Shown in pieces: positions 10,001 through 18,388 of a DNA stretch of 64,000 nt. The stretch is taken from assembly GCF_008806755.1 (NCBI RefSeq), contig NZ_WAAU01000024.1:62001-126000 (forward strand), in the 5' to 3' direction. The DNA comes from Tenacibaculum aiptasiae. GTDB taxonomy: Bacteria; Bacteroidota; Bacteroidia; Flavobacteriales; Flavobacteriaceae. A program made the position numbers and the translations under genes. Within the stretch, counting starts at the first letter, position 1, and every line of letters begins with the position of its first letter. The notes beneath the pieces were generated by a model. The model did not search any database. It was not told the origin of the DNA and was given only the letters and a program-made list of their open reading frames with translations.

Positions 10001-10183
10001 TTTAACAATGTTTCTTTGTCTTTAACAGGAAATAATTTATGGTTTAAAGCTATAAATATGCCTGATGCTATAAATTTTGATCCTGAAGTAACAAGTTTAG
10101 GTGTTAGTAATTCTAGAGGATTCGATTTATTAACAGGACCAACTTCAAAAAGGTATGGACTTTCACTTAATTTAAGTTTCTAA
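7004..10183 (+). CDS. SusC/RagA-family TonB-linked outer membrane protein
   Basis: A 1059-residue TonB-dependent channel. It has a signal peptide ending SFAQ, the carboxypeptidase-D regulatory-like domain (about 26-95; DESGPLPGV, ETNFDG) nearly the same as in the SusC at 1457, the linker LDEVVVTAQGVKKEKRALGY, a plug with GKVPGVSIV, NSPLFVIDGVLV and ILKGLSATVLYGSQG, and a long barrel ending in LNLSF. The AQGVKKEKRALGY type of linker and plug marks a different SusC subfamily from the one at 1457. It starts the operon 7004-12794 with SusD (12-base gap) and a third lipoprotein. The three phased boxes upstream suggest specific transcriptional control. Substrate unknown. Confidence 0.95.
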   Translation: MIKTKLNGILTLTLTLIMQISFAQERVISGNVSDESGPLPGVAIIKKGTTTGTETNFDGNFSIKAKKGEILVFSFLSMKKVEKIVGDSDQINVIMKNDNVLDEVVVTAQGVKKEKRALGYSVATVDSEQLSNKPQNDVARALAGKVPGVSIVGGGGVSGAAANINIRGISSINGNNSPLFVIDGVLVSSSTNTQSGALSSSGASTASRISDIDPNNIASLSILKGLSATVLYGSQGRNGVVLITTKTGAGNNKNGKAWANISTSYYVNAISSTPDYQNTYGNGWQLGSGKAFSNWGPKFTPGATINHPYSGNTYATTQGGGSFDTFFPQFVGQSYEYKPYNSVDNFFKPGDIVNVSLSLGKASEDYSYSMSFSNLEETGFTPGSTLDRQNFSIGGSANLDYGLSIQGNINVSVTNKKNPPTAGSTGTSNVRDGAAGVYANVLYTPRSIDLNNLPYQDSQGRSVYYRSSNDIQNPLWTVNNQYVKEKTPRVNGKFQASLKLFEGASLTWKTGFDIYSETQEFFSNKGGIQIALGSYQKIKNTEFTWDHSALFNYETNLNDNITLESSIGFSIYNNTFERLTSNYSEQLVFNKFFASNFVNKNAGDFYNRESKILGLFGTATFGYKKYLYLNIAGRNDWASTHEIANRSIFYPSTSVSFIPTSAFPSLKSKYGLNYLKLRGGYATSANFADPYRTRATLGIGSNLWLLDGTGNPINTNSVSNVLANPNLKPELLSEIEIGLDAKLVNNRIGIDLSLYKKNAKDQIVNQSLDPSTGATSTTINAGELETKGIELGLNLIPIKNENFNWDTYFNFNSVRTKVISLPNGIKELRTAGPFTNLANFAIVGEQYNLIKGSYIQRDANNNPIVNEQGFYTLAPGEKVIGNPNPDFTLNFTNNIRYKNWNLGMQWDYVKGGDIYSATAYTLTSRGLTKNTDFDRSIPVVLPGVKADGTPNDIQISANDAYWAGSAFSSEFRIYDATTIRLREVSLTYKFTDEMLKGTFFNNVSLSLTGNNLWFKAINMPDAINFDPEVTSLGVSNSRGFDLLTGPTSKRYGLSLNLSF

Positions 10184-10194
10184 ATAATTTTAAA

Positions 10195-11838
10195 ATGAAA
10201 AAAATGAAAAAAATAAACATATTTATTATTCTATTAATATCAGTCATGTTTGTTTCTTGTAGTTTAGATGATTTACAAGAGAATCCGAATGCCGCTACAC
10301 CTACATCAGCGGATATTACTTTACTTGCTAATGGAGTACAAATTAACTTTGCAAATTTTGTTACTTCTGCTCAAAATCAACCTATGGGTGTTACAAGAAT
10401 GATTCTAATGTCGGGAGTATATGACAATGCCTATAGCTCAGTAAGTTTTGATTCTAAATGGCGAAATGGTTATTCAGGTTTGTTAGCTGATGCAGTAACT
10501 TTATTAAACAATGTTGGTTCTGACCCTATTCATAATAATGTCAAAGCACAAACTCAAATTTTAATGTCATATACTTTAACTACTCTAGTAGATTATTTTG
10601 GTGATGTTCCATATTCAGAAGCTATAAAATTTGATAGTAATACTAATCCAAAATTAGATTCAGGTGAAGATGTATATAAAGAAGCATTGAATTTACTAAA
10701 TGATGCTATTCAAAACATTAACAATAATTCGGGCTCTAATGAATTAGTAACAGACATGTTTTACGGTGGATCAATGGCTAAATGGAAAACTTTAGCTAAT
10801 ACATTGAAACTAAGAATTTATAATAACACACGCTTGGTTGATGCTAACGCAAAAGCAGAAATTAATAAATTAATTTTAGAAAACGATTTGATAGACACTT
10901 CTGAAGAAGACTTTGTTTGGAAATATGGAACTCAAAGAAATGACCCAGACACAAGAAGTCCTAGATTTAGAGAATCTATTACTAGGAGTAATTATATGGG
11001 ACAATATATAATGAATATTATGAAAAATACATATTCAAACCCAGATCCACGAATTTATTACTATTTCTACAGACAATCAGGTACATATCCTGGTAATGAT
11101 GAGCAAGGACTATTTGATAGACCTTGTCAAAGATTTCCAAAGCCATTACATTATACCGCTAGTGACCCGTATTGTAATTCTATAGGTGATGGATATTGGG
11201 GTAGAGATCACGGTAATAATGAAGGTGTTCCAAGTGATGAAGGTAGAATTACTATATGGGGGTTATATCCATATGGAACAAAATTTGACAACAACTCTTT
11301 TACTACATTATCTGAAACAGGAAATAATGCTGGAGCCGCTGGTCAAGGATATTTTCCTATTTTCATGTCTTCTTGGACTTCTTTTATTAAAACAGAAGCA
11401 GCTTTAACACTGTCTACTGATGGCGATCCAGTTAGTTTATTTAGAGATGCTTTAAATAAATCTTTTAATACAGTTAAAGATTTTAACTTAGATCAACCAA
11501 ATGGCTCTAATGTTATGACAGGTATTAAGATTAATGATTATATAAACGTTATAATAACTAATTATAATAATTCTAATGCTACTGAAAAATTGGATTTAGT
11601 TATGAAGCAATTTTACTTAGCTACATGGGGTAATGGATTAGAAGCTTATAATAATTATAGGAGAACTGGCTATCCTTCTGATATTCAACCTAACCTTGAA
11701 AGCGCTCCAGGTGATTTTATTAGATCTTTTAAATACCCTGCTTCTGCTGTTACTAATAATTCAAACATCAACCAAAAGCCAAATCAATCAGTTAAAGTTT
11801 TTTGGGATACACAAACTTCTGTAAATATTAATAAATAA
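10195..11838 (+). CDS. SusD_2-type nutrient-binding lipoprotein
   Basis: A 547-residue lipoprotein partner of the preceding SusC. The signal ends in a lipobox with the cysteine in FVSCSLDD; ATG at 10204 is an alternative start three codons in. SusD_2 hallmarks are visible: VDYFGDVPYSEA, MFYGGSMAKWKTLANTLKLR, TWGNGLEAYNNYRRTGYPSD and the ending KVFWDTQ. It therefore belongs to the same subgroup as the partial protein at 1-1338. A middle segment of about 100 residues (around 290-390) is rich in Gly, Asp, Tyr and Asn and may form the ligand-contacting insert. The downstream lipoprotein starts 8 bases after the stop. Confidence 0.93.
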   Translation: MKKMKKINIFIILLISVMFVSCSLDDLQENPNAATPTSADITLLANGVQINFANFVTSAQNQPMGVTRMILMSGVYDNAYSSVSFDSKWRNGYSGLLADAVTLLNNVGSDPIHNNVKAQTQILMSYTLTTLVDYFGDVPYSEAIKFDSNTNPKLDSGEDVYKEALNLLNDAIQNINNNSGSNELVTDMFYGGSMAKWKTLANTLKLRIYNNTRLVDANAKAEINKLILENDLIDTSEEDFVWKYGTQRNDPDTRSPRFRESITRSNYMGQYIMNIMKNTYSNPDPRIYYYFYRQSGTYPGNDEQGLFDRPCQRFPKPLHYTASDPYCNSIGDGYWGRDHGNNEGVPSDEGRITIWGLYPYGTKFDNNSFTTLSETGNNAGAAGQGYFPIFMSSWTSFIKTEAALTLSTDGDPVSLFRDALNKSFNTVKDFNLDQPNGSNVMTGIKINDYINVIITNYNNSNATEKLDLVMKQFYLATWGNGLEAYNNYRRTGYPSDIQPNLESAPGDFIRSFKYPASAVTNNSNINQKPNQSVKVFWDTQTSVNINK

Positions 11839-11846
11839 TAAACATA

Positions 11847-12794
11847 ATGAAAAATATAAAAAATTATAAAAAATTGGTTCTACCTCTATTCTTTATTGGA
11901 ATAGTATTTTCATTTTTTTCTTGTTCTGAAGTAAATGATTCAGGTCAATTTCAATTTGATCAAAAACTTGGACAAGGTGTTTTGCTAAGAATAATAAATT
12001 TAAAATCTTCTTCTTTTGAATTTTCTGATCCAACAAACGCAGTATTTGCTTTTGATGCTGAATTAATCAGTGAAGATCAAGGCAAAAATGTAAAATCAGT
12101 TAAAGTTTACACCACATTTAAAGATAATACAATATCTCCTGGTTCTACTGACTTTTCTGTAAATTCAAAAACATTTATTAAAGAATATAATCAATCTAAT
12201 TTCACAGATGGAAACAATGGGTTTAAACAACTTGAAGTATCAGTTTTATTAACAGAAGCAGCTTCTGCTATTGGTATTAACATTTCAGACATTTCATCTA
12301 CAGATGTTTTTGATATTTATGAAGATATTGAATTAACAGATGGTAGAATAATCACTTCAAATTTAATAGCTAATTCTCTGAAAGGTAATAGTTATAATTC
12401 TCCTTTATTAAATAAAGTTGCTGTTGGTTGCTCTATTCCAACCAATAAATTTTCAGGAACTTATATGATGAAAGTTTCTGGAGGTGGCGGATATTTCCCT
12501 AGCTCACAACAAGTAAATATAACTTCTTTGAGTGAATTTGGAGCTAGACAAGTAGATTTTAATTATGCTGGTTTTGATAGAAACTTTAAATTTGATTTAA
12601 TTTGTGATCAAATATCAGTTCAAGAAGTATCAACAGGACTATCATGCGGTGGTAATGGTGATATTATTTTTACTACGACAGGAAACAATTCTTCCTTTAA
12701 TTTAAATGATGATAGTCAAATAGTATTTAAACTATTAGAAACTGGAAGCTGTGGTCTAAATGTGACAAACACAATTACGTTAACAAAAATGTAA
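11847..12794 (+). CDS. Third lipoprotein of SusCD operon, function unknown
   Basis: A 315-residue lipoprotein with a lipobox at SFFSC (near residue 26). I do not recognise a named domain. The first half (LLRIINLKSSSFEFSD, then KSVKVYTTFKDN) looks like a beta-sandwich of the kind found in SusE-like accessory proteins. Two cysteines in the second half (VAVGCSIP and LICDQIS) and two near the end (LSCGGN and SCGLN) could form disulfides. Position as the third gene after SusC and SusD, only 8 bases downstream, suggests an extra surface binding protein that helps to capture the same ligand. That role rests on context alone. Confidence 0.8.
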   Translation: MKNIKNYKKLVLPLFFIGIVFSFFSCSEVNDSGQFQFDQKLGQGVLLRIINLKSSSFEFSDPTNAVFAFDAELISEDQGKNVKSVKVYTTFKDNTISPGSTDFSVNSKTFIKEYNQSNFTDGNNGFKQLEVSVLLTEAASAIGINISDISSTDVFDIYEDIELTDGRIITSNLIANSLKGNSYNSPLLNKVAVGCSIPTNKFSGTYMMKVSGGGGYFPSSQQVNITSLSEFGARQVDFNYAGFDRNFKFDLICDQISVQEVSTGLSCGGNGDIIFTTTGNNSSFNLNDDSQIVFKLLETGSCGLNVTNTITLTKM

Positions 12795-12816
12795 TTAATA
12801 GCTGTAAATTATTTTT

Positions 12817-12852
12817 AGAGTCCATTTGCTTTTTTACATTTGGACTCTTTTT
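12817..12852 (+). terminator. Rho-independent terminator of the 7004-12794 operon
   Basis: AGAGTCCA (12817-12824) pairs with TGGACTCT (12841-12848) around a 16-base loop and is followed by a short T run. The large loop makes it weaker than the others in this window. Confidence 0.7.
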
Positions 12853-12942
12853 AATTAAGTAGGTTATCTACCTAAAAAATTAATATATCTTAGAACTTAA
12901 ACAAGTTACTTCTAATAAAAAATCTTTAAATTAAAAACTTAT

Positions 12943-13647
12943 TTATTCATTCTCTTTATAAATATATTTATAATTTAATTCTTTAATTTCTAGCTCTTCT
13001 TCTACAATTGGCGGAATGTAATTTCCGTTCTCATCAAACATATCATCAAATTCAGTTTTAGAAAACTCAAATTTCTTCTTTGTAATTCCTTTACACCTAT
13101 AAAATATTGCTAAAATAAATCCTGTTATAAACCCTGACAAATGTCCCTCCCAAGACATTCCTTCTTTAATGGGTAGTACATACCATATCATACTTCCATA
13201 TAAGAAAATTGTTATTAATGAAACTGCCACTAAACGGTAATGCTTCTTTATAATTCCACTAAAAAATATAAAGCTAAAAAGTAAATAAACAATTCCACTC
13301 GCCCCAATATGATAAGATTCCCTAGCTATAATCCATGTAAGAAAACCTGTTACAAGACCTCCATAGACTAAAACTTTCAATGTAACTTCTTCATAAAAAT
13401 AAAAAAGACATGTTGAGAGCACAAATAAAGGCACTGAATTATTAAAAAGGTGATTTGTATCACTATGAATAAAGGGTGAGCTTAAAACCCCTTTTAAACC
13501 TGTTAATTTTCTTGGTAATACTCCAAATTTGTTAAAATTAAATCCAAACTTAATCTCTATCCAATAAATAAACCATATTACAAAGACAAAAAGAAAAGGA
13601 ATAATAAAAACCTTATTAGAATATTTTAATTGACTTTCTTCTTTCAT
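12943..13647 (-). CDS. Rhomboid family intramembrane serine protease
   Basis: A 234-residue polytopic membrane protein. Rhomboids cleave transmembrane substrates within the bilayer using a Ser-His dyad. Visible features are the HLFNN motif in the second helix region, the catalytic serine in HIGASGIVY, and the catalytic histidine in WEGHLSGFITG; about six hydrophobic segments surround them. A charged tail after the last helix (FDDMFDENGNYIPP, then a Glu-rich end) is cytoplasmic by inference. I prefer ATG at 13647 (MKEESQLKYSNK): an in-frame ATG at 13701 would add 18 residues lying in the divergent promoter region of rarA. Substrate unknown. Confidence 0.88.
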   Translation of the reverse strand: MKEESQLKYSNKVFIIPFLFVFVIWFIYWIEIKFGFNFNKFGVLPRKLTGLKGVLSSPFIHSDTNHLFNNSVPLFVLSTCLFYFYEEVTLKVLVYGGLVTGFLTWIIARESYHIGASGIVYLLFSFIFFSGIIKKHYRLVAVSLITIFLYGSMIWYVLPIKEGMSWEGHLSGFITGFILAIFYRCKGITKKKFEFSKTEFDDMFDENGNYIPPIVEEELEIKELNYKYIYKENE

Positions 13648-13711
13648 TATAATCAAATTAACAAAAATAAATCCAAACAAAAATTTCGGAACATCTGTCA
13701 TAAAACTTTTC

Positions 13712-13719
13712 TATTTTTA
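13712..13719 (+). promoter_or_regulatory. Near-consensus -7 element of rarA
   Basis: TATTTTTA differs from TAnnTTTG only in the last base. It ends four bases before the rarA ATG at 13724, again predicting a leaderless or almost leaderless mRNA. The same sequence occurs six bases before the start at 31994. Confidence 0.45.
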
Positions 13720-13723
13720 CCAA

Positions 13724-14995
13724 ATGAATCAACCTTTGGCAGAAAGAATACGTCCACAAAAATTATCAGATTATATAAGTCAGCAACATTTAGTTGGCAA
13801 TAATGGTATTTTAACCAACCACATTAAACAAGGAATCATTCCTTCTTTAATACTTTGGGGTCCACCTGGTATAGGTAAAACAACACTTGCTAATATCATT
13901 GCTAAAGAATCTAACCGTCCATTTTATACGTTGAGTGCAATTAGTTCTGGAGTAAAAGATGTTAGAGAAGTTATTGAAAAAGCTAAAAAAAGTGGAGGTT
14001 TGTTTACTCAGAAAAATCCAATTCTGTTTATTGATGAGATTCATCGTTTTAGTAAATCTCAACAAGATTCATTATTGGGTGCCGTAGAAAAAGGTTGGGT
14101 TACTTTAGTTGGTGCTACAACAGAAAATCCAAGTTTTGAAGTCATACCTGCCCTACTCTCTAGATGTCAAGTGTATATTTTAAACTCTTTTGATAAAAAT
14201 GATTTAATCGCTTTAATAGATAGAGCTATTAGAAAAGATGAATTTATTTCTCAAAAGAAAATTACTTTAAAAGAAACTGATGCTTTATTGCAAGTATCTG
14301 GTGGTGATGCTCGTAAACTTTTAAACATATTTGAATTACTAGTTGCAGCAGATCAAGAAGTAGAAATAACTAATGAATTGGTTTTATCTAAAATTCAAAA
14401 AAATACAGTTAGATATGATAAAACTGGGGAACAACACTATGATATCGTTTCAGCTTTTATAAAATCCATCAGAGGAAGCGATCCAAATGCTGCTGTATAT
14501 TGGTTAGCTAGAATGATTGAAGGTGGTGAAGATGTGAAGTTTATTGCTAGAAGAATGTTAATTTTAGCTTCTGAAGATATAGGTAACGCAAATCCAACAG
14601 CTTTTATAATGGCCAATAATACATTTCAAGCTGTCTCTACAATTGGATATCCTGAGTCTAGAATTATACTAAGTCAATGTGCTATATATTTGGCTAATTC
14701 TACTAAAAGTAATGCTTCATATATGGCTATTGGAGAAGCTCAAAATTTGGTAAAAACTACAGGTGATTTATCTGTCCCTTTACATTTAAGAAATGCCCCA
14801 ACTAAATTAATGAAAGATTTAGACTATGGTAAAGACTATCAATACTCTCATAACTATCAAAACAATTTTGTAAATCAAGAATTCTTACCTGATGAAATAA
14901 AAAACACTAAACTTTATGAACCAGGTAATAATGCTAGAGAAAATCAATTCAGAGAATTGTTAAGACAACGTTGGGGTGATAAATACAATTATTAA
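13724..14995 (+). CDS. rarA: Replication-associated recombination protein A (RarA/MgsA, AAA+ ATPase)
   Basis: A 423-residue clamp-loader-like ATPase that acts at stalled or gapped replication forks. The N-terminus PLAERIRPQKLSDYISQQHL is typical of the family. Walker A is GPPGIGKTT (about residues 45-53), Walker B is ILFIDEIHRF, sensor 1 lies in LVGATTENPSFE, and the arginine-finger region is ALLSRCQVY. The C-terminal part carries the tetramerisation and MgsA domains (HYDIVSAFIKSIRGSDPNAA, then WLARMIEGGEDVKFIARRMLILASEDIG). Length and order fit intact RarA. It is followed five bases later by the convergent unknown gene ending at 15001. Confidence 0.96.
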   Translation: MNQPLAERIRPQKLSDYISQQHLVGNNGILTNHIKQGIIPSLILWGPPGIGKTTLANIIAKESNRPFYTLSAISSGVKDVREVIEKAKKSGGLFTQKNPILFIDEIHRFSKSQQDSLLGAVEKGWVTLVGATTENPSFEVIPALLSRCQVYILNSFDKNDLIALIDRAIRKDEFISQKKITLKETDALLQVSGGDARKLLNIFELLVAADQEVEITNELVLSKIQKNTVRYDKTGEQHYDIVSAFIKSIRGSDPNAAVYWLARMIEGGEDVKFIARRMLILASEDIGNANPTAFIMANNTFQAVSTIGYPESRIILSQCAIYLANSTKSNASYMAIGEAQNLVKTTGDLSVPLHLRNAPTKLMKDLDYGKDYQYSHNYQNNFVNQEFLPDEIKNTKLYEPGNNARENQFRELLRQRWGDKYNY

Positions 14996-15000
14996 ATTAA

Positions 15001-15750
15001 TTAAAATTTAATCTGATATTTTTCAATTACATTCTCTTCACCTTTGTAATATTCAGCAATCCAAATATTTCCATTTTTATATAAGATTCCATTCTTATTT
15101 TGAATTACATAAACATCTTTTACATTAGTTTTTAATATTTTAAAAACTACTTTAGGTTTAGAATCGATTATTTGATATCCAGTATTAATAGGCTGAGCGT
15201 ATAGAATTGGATTTGTTACAACCTTAGTATCATTCTTTATATTTTTCTTAACTTTAATGGCTTTAGGTGTTTTAACTACAACTTGACTTTCTTCTACTAC
15301 TGCCACCTCATTTTCATTTGATACTGGAGTATATTTATACTTTAATTTTTCTATAGATTTAAAAGCATTTCTTATTGCTTCATGATAAGCCTTTTTATAA
15401 TCTTTATTAGAACTTTTTCCTTCTTTAGAGGTATATATTAAATTATTATAACAATCTCTTAACTCAATAATACTTTTTGTATTAAACATTCCTGAATCAT
15501 CTTTAACTGTTCCTATTAAAGCCTTACATCTATTTTTAATCAAACCTTCAGGAAAACTTTCATTGCTTAAGAAAGCTTTAAATCCATATTTATTAAATAA
15601 AAACTTAGTTAATGAACTTGTTTTGTACTGATCCTTCTTTTTTACAAAATCAAACCTAACCGGTACAATAACATACTCATAGTTATTAACGTTTTTTTGA
15701 CCAAAAACTGTTGCTGATAAAAGCAAAAAAACAAAAAATATTTTTTTCAT
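15001..15750 (-). CDS. Exported protein of unknown function
   Basis: A 249-residue protein with a signal peptide (MKKIFFVFLLLSATVFGQ). I do not recognise a domain. Residues about 20-130 form a compact region that begins NNYEYVIVPVRFDFVKKKDQY and contains a conserved-looking KKAYHEAIRNAFKSIEKL helix; a low-complexity Val/Lys linker follows (about 145-185), and the C-terminus (KPKVVFKILKTNVKDVYVIQ, then GILYKNGNIWIAEYY) looks like a small beta domain. It is the last gene of a leftward string beginning with radC and follows the DUF5723 protein by two bases, which suggests a shared role at the cell envelope. Confidence 0.75.
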   Translation of the reverse strand: MKKIFFVFLLLSATVFGQKNVNNYEYVIVPVRFDFVKKKDQYKTSSLTKFLFNKYGFKAFLSNESFPEGLIKNRCKALIGTVKDDSGMFNTKSIIELRDCYNNLIYTSKEGKSSNKDYKKAYHEAIRNAFKSIEKLKYKYTPVSNENEVAVVEESQVVVKTPKAIKVKKNIKNDTKVVTNPILYAQPINTGYQIIDSKPKVVFKILKTNVKDVYVIQNKNGILYKNGNIWIAEYYKGEENVIEKYQIKF

Positions 15751-15752
15751 AT

Positions 15753-17120
15753 TTATTTAAAAATTATATTCATACCAAATTGAAATGAAGCTGTATTAGT
15801 GTCTACTAAGTCAGCTAATCCAAATATATTATCTACTAAACCATAAACATGAAATTTACCTATTTTACTTGATAATCCCAAACCTATATTTGTATAAGAG
15901 AAATCATCTATAGTGTAAGTAAATTTAGTATTGATTTTCCCTGATAATTTACGCTCATAAAATCCAGTTAAAGCAAACTTAGGTCCAGTTGGTCTAAAAA
16001 CAGAAAACAACTGTGCTCCTATAGAATTATTGTAATACTCTTTGTAAGACATATCACTACAATTCTCTTCATTTCTACTTCTTCCCCATCCATATTTATA
16101 AGAAGCATTAAATTTAATAGGCCTCATTACAGAATAAGCCTCTTCATTTTCCTCCGAAGGCACTTGCTGTTTAAAATCATCTTTTAAATTTTCCCAATAA
16201 TTTGTATTAGTACTATCATATAAAAACTCTATTCCTGAAAAAGTATAATCTCCTTTAGCTGTAACATTTCTTATATCACTAGAATAGCTAACAAAACCTA
16301 TATCTAATAAACTAGCTGTTATTTTTGTTTGCTGATCTAATTGGTAACTAAAACCAATATCAATACCTAAGCCTAAATTAGAAAAGAAAGCTTTACCAAC
16401 AATATCGCTAGCTGTTATATCATTTTCATAATAAAGCCCAGAACTATAACCATTAAAATTTAAATTATTAATTGTATGAGTATAAATATTATTTTGTCCT
16501 AAGCGAGTAGTAAAGCTACCTGTATTATTTGTTGAAGTAACATTTGCTATCCCAGAATAAATTTTAAATCTACCTCCAAGCGTAAACTGAGAGTTAATTT
16601 TTCTTGATAGTCCTACATGTAAAACACTTAACGCATCAGCTTTTACATTTACTTGAGAAACTAAAAATGTCCTATTTAAGTTTGCTGCATTACCATCATT
16701 AATTAAGTCGATTACATCTTTTGGATAATTTGCAAAAAAATCAATTTCAGTATAGAAACCAGCACTTAAGAAATCCTTGTCATTTAATCTATAACTTCCA
16801 CTTAATACTTCAATTTGATGATTAAAACTCACATAATCACCCACTGAAACTCTATCTATAGCATTTCTAACTTTGATGTTGAAATCTACATTATCATTTC
16901 TAAATAAATCAGCCACAGTAATTTCACTCAAACCAGCATTAAAATGAATTCCAGATAATAAAGGAATTCCAATATGAGCTTTGTAACCAGGTCGAACACT
17001 CGGGTTTAATAACATCGTTTGAGGTATCTCATCAAAATCATATAACAGAGGTCTATTTTGACTATTTACAGATAAAACACCACATACCAACAATACAATT
17101 AGTTTAAAAAAATTTCGCAT
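15753..17120 (-). CDS. Outer membrane beta-barrel protein, DUF5723-like
   Basis: A 455-residue exported protein. The signal peptide ends near LSVNSQ; the start of the mature protein, FDEIPQTMLLNPSVRPGYKAHIGIPLLSGI, is the conserved opening of the DUF5723 family and recalls the PorP/SprF proteins (LNPA motif) of type IX secretion. Alternating hydrophobic strands continue to the end, which closes with QFGMNIIFK. It is probably an outer-membrane barrel or a periplasmic partner of surface proteins. It sits between a lipoprotein (6-base gap) and an exported unknown (2-base gap), so the three probably act together. The exact role is not known. Confidence 0.85.
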   Translation of the reverse strand: MRNFFKLIVLLVCGVLSVNSQNRPLLYDFDEIPQTMLLNPSVRPGYKAHIGIPLLSGIHFNAGLSEITVADLFRNDNVDFNIKVRNAIDRVSVGDYVSFNHQIEVLSGSYRLNDKDFLSAGFYTEIDFFANYPKDVIDLINDGNAANLNRTFLVSQVNVKADALSVLHVGLSRKINSQFTLGGRFKIYSGIANVTSTNNTGSFTTRLGQNNIYTHTINNLNFNGYSSGLYYENDITASDIVGKAFFSNLGLGIDIGFSYQLDQQTKITASLLDIGFVSYSSDIRNVTAKGDYTFSGIEFLYDSTNTNYWENLKDDFKQQVPSEENEEAYSVMRPIKFNASYKYGWGRSRNEENCSDMSYKEYYNNSIGAQLFSVFRPTGPKFALTGFYERKLSGKINTKFTYTIDDFSYTNIGLGLSSKIGKFHVYGLVDNIFGLADLVDTNTASFQFGMNIIFK

Positions 17121-17126
17121 TAATAA

Positions 17127-17672
17127 TTATATTTTAAAGGTAAATGTACCTGCTGATTTAAAAATAAATTCATTTAAATCATTTGGGTCTATTGGTGTTC
17201 CTGTTGTGGTTAACAATTCTAAAGAAGTTCTTATCTTTCTAGTGTTTAAAAATAAAGGCGAACCACTAATTATAATCGTTTCTTTGTGTTGAAACTTTGA
17301 AGTATTAGCTTGTATTAATAAAGGAGTTACAGTATAAGTAACTACATTTGAATCGTCTAAAAACTCAATATTTAAATTAATATTTCTATCAAAAGGGTTC
17401 GTTATTTCAAAATCAAAAACGATTTCTAATAAATTATCCTGTACTACTTCTTCTTCTATTATAGTTAAATTAGATTGATCAATAATAGGCCCTGTTATTT
17501 CAGCATTAGTATTATCTAAAAAGCTCAATGCTGGAATTTTAAAAAAAACTAACGATGCAATAAATTTAGGTTTAGAATCAAAATCATCTACTTGATCAAA
17601 ATCTACATTCTTCACACATGAAAAGAATGTAAAACCTAATAATAGAAATAAACAATATTTTTTAAGTATCAT
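17127..17672 (-). CDS. Lipoprotein of unknown function
   Basis: A 181-residue protein with a lipoprotein signal ending in FFSC (Cys19). The mature part is mostly beta-strand in character: it contains NLTIIEEEVVQDNLLEIVFD, then ITNPFDRNINLNIEFLDD, and ends SAGTFTFKI, so it may be one immunoglobulin-like or beta-sandwich domain. No family recognised. It lies 6 bases upstream of the DUF5723 barrel gene in the same direction and is likely translated from the same mRNA. Confidence 0.75.
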   Translation of the reverse strand: MILKKYCLFLLLGFTFFSCVKNVDFDQVDDFDSKPKFIASLVFFKIPALSFLDNTNAEITGPIIDQSNLTIIEEEVVQDNLLEIVFDFEITNPFDRNINLNIEFLDDSNVVTYTVTPLLIQANTSKFQHKETIIISGSPLFLNTRKIRTSLELLTTTGTPIDPNDLNEFIFKSAGTFTFKI

Positions 17673-17700
17673 AATTTGGTTTTCTTATAACGCAACAAAC

Positions 17701-18381
17701 CTATAAATATTGCTTTAATTGAGCAAGTGAATTAATAGAAGTAACTCTATTATCTATATCATTTTCATTAACAAAATGAATAGTACTCATCCCTACATTC
17801 ATTGCTCCCAATACATCAGCTTCATAACTATCTCCTATCATCATTGAATTATCTGCTAATGCATTAGCTTGTTTCAAAGCATACTCGAAAATTTTTGGAT
17901 CAGGTTTTTTTACACCTATACATTCAGAGGTTATCACTTTATTAAAATACTTATCTATTCCAGATTTCTTTAATTTTACATTTTGTACTTCTTCAAAACC
18001 ATTAGTGATGATATGAAGTTCATATTTTTCAATTAAATAATCTAATATTTCAATAGTTCCCTCAAACAAATAATTATTATTAGGTAAATATTTGATGTAA
18101 TCTTCTGAAATTTTATTTATTAAATCATCAGAAGCATTATAATTAAGTACATCAAAAGCCTCTTTTAACCTTTTATATCGTAAATCTTTTTTTAGAATTT
18201 TATTTTCTCTAAACAACCTCCAATATTTTAAATTGATTGGCATGTATATTTCCAAAAACTTATCAATCTGAATATTTATATTTTGTTCTTCAAATATTTG
18301 TTCAAATGTTAGTTTAGAATTTCTATCGAAATCCCACAAAGTATGATCTAAATCAAAAAAAATGTGTTTAATATCCATCAA
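17701..18381 (-). CDS. yjjG: HAD-superfamily nucleotidase, YjjG type
   Basis: A 226-residue cytoplasmic HAD hydrolase. YjjG proteins remove phosphate from (often non-canonical) pyrimidine nucleoside monophosphates. HAD motif I is FFDLDHTLWDFDRNS with the nucleophile and acid aspartates; motif II is in LHIITNGF; motif III includes KKPDPKIFEYAL; motif IV is MIGDSYEADVLGAMNVGM. The LWDF sequence after motif I is characteristic of the YjjG group. The first two codons are both Met (18381 or 18378). It lies 7 bases downstream of the polysaccharide-deacetylase-like gene. Other HAD phosphatases are possible, since substrate cannot be read from sequence. Confidence 0.88.
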   Translation of the reverse strand: MMDIKHIFFDLDHTLWDFDRNSKLTFEQIFEEQNINIQIDKFLEIYMPINLKYWRLFRENKILKKDLRYKRLKEAFDVLNYNASDDLINKISEDYIKYLPNNNYLFEGTIEILDYLIEKYELHIITNGFEEVQNVKLKKSGIDKYFNKVITSECIGVKKPDPKIFEYALKQANALADNSMMIGDSYEADVLGAMNVGMSTIHFVNENDIDNRVTSINSLAQLKQYL

Positions 18382-18388
18382 TCTATTT

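Noticed and set aside
13648..13701. Upstream ATG for the rhomboid gene
   Set aside because: It would place 18 extra residues in the rarA promoter region; MKEESQLKYSNK is the family-like start.
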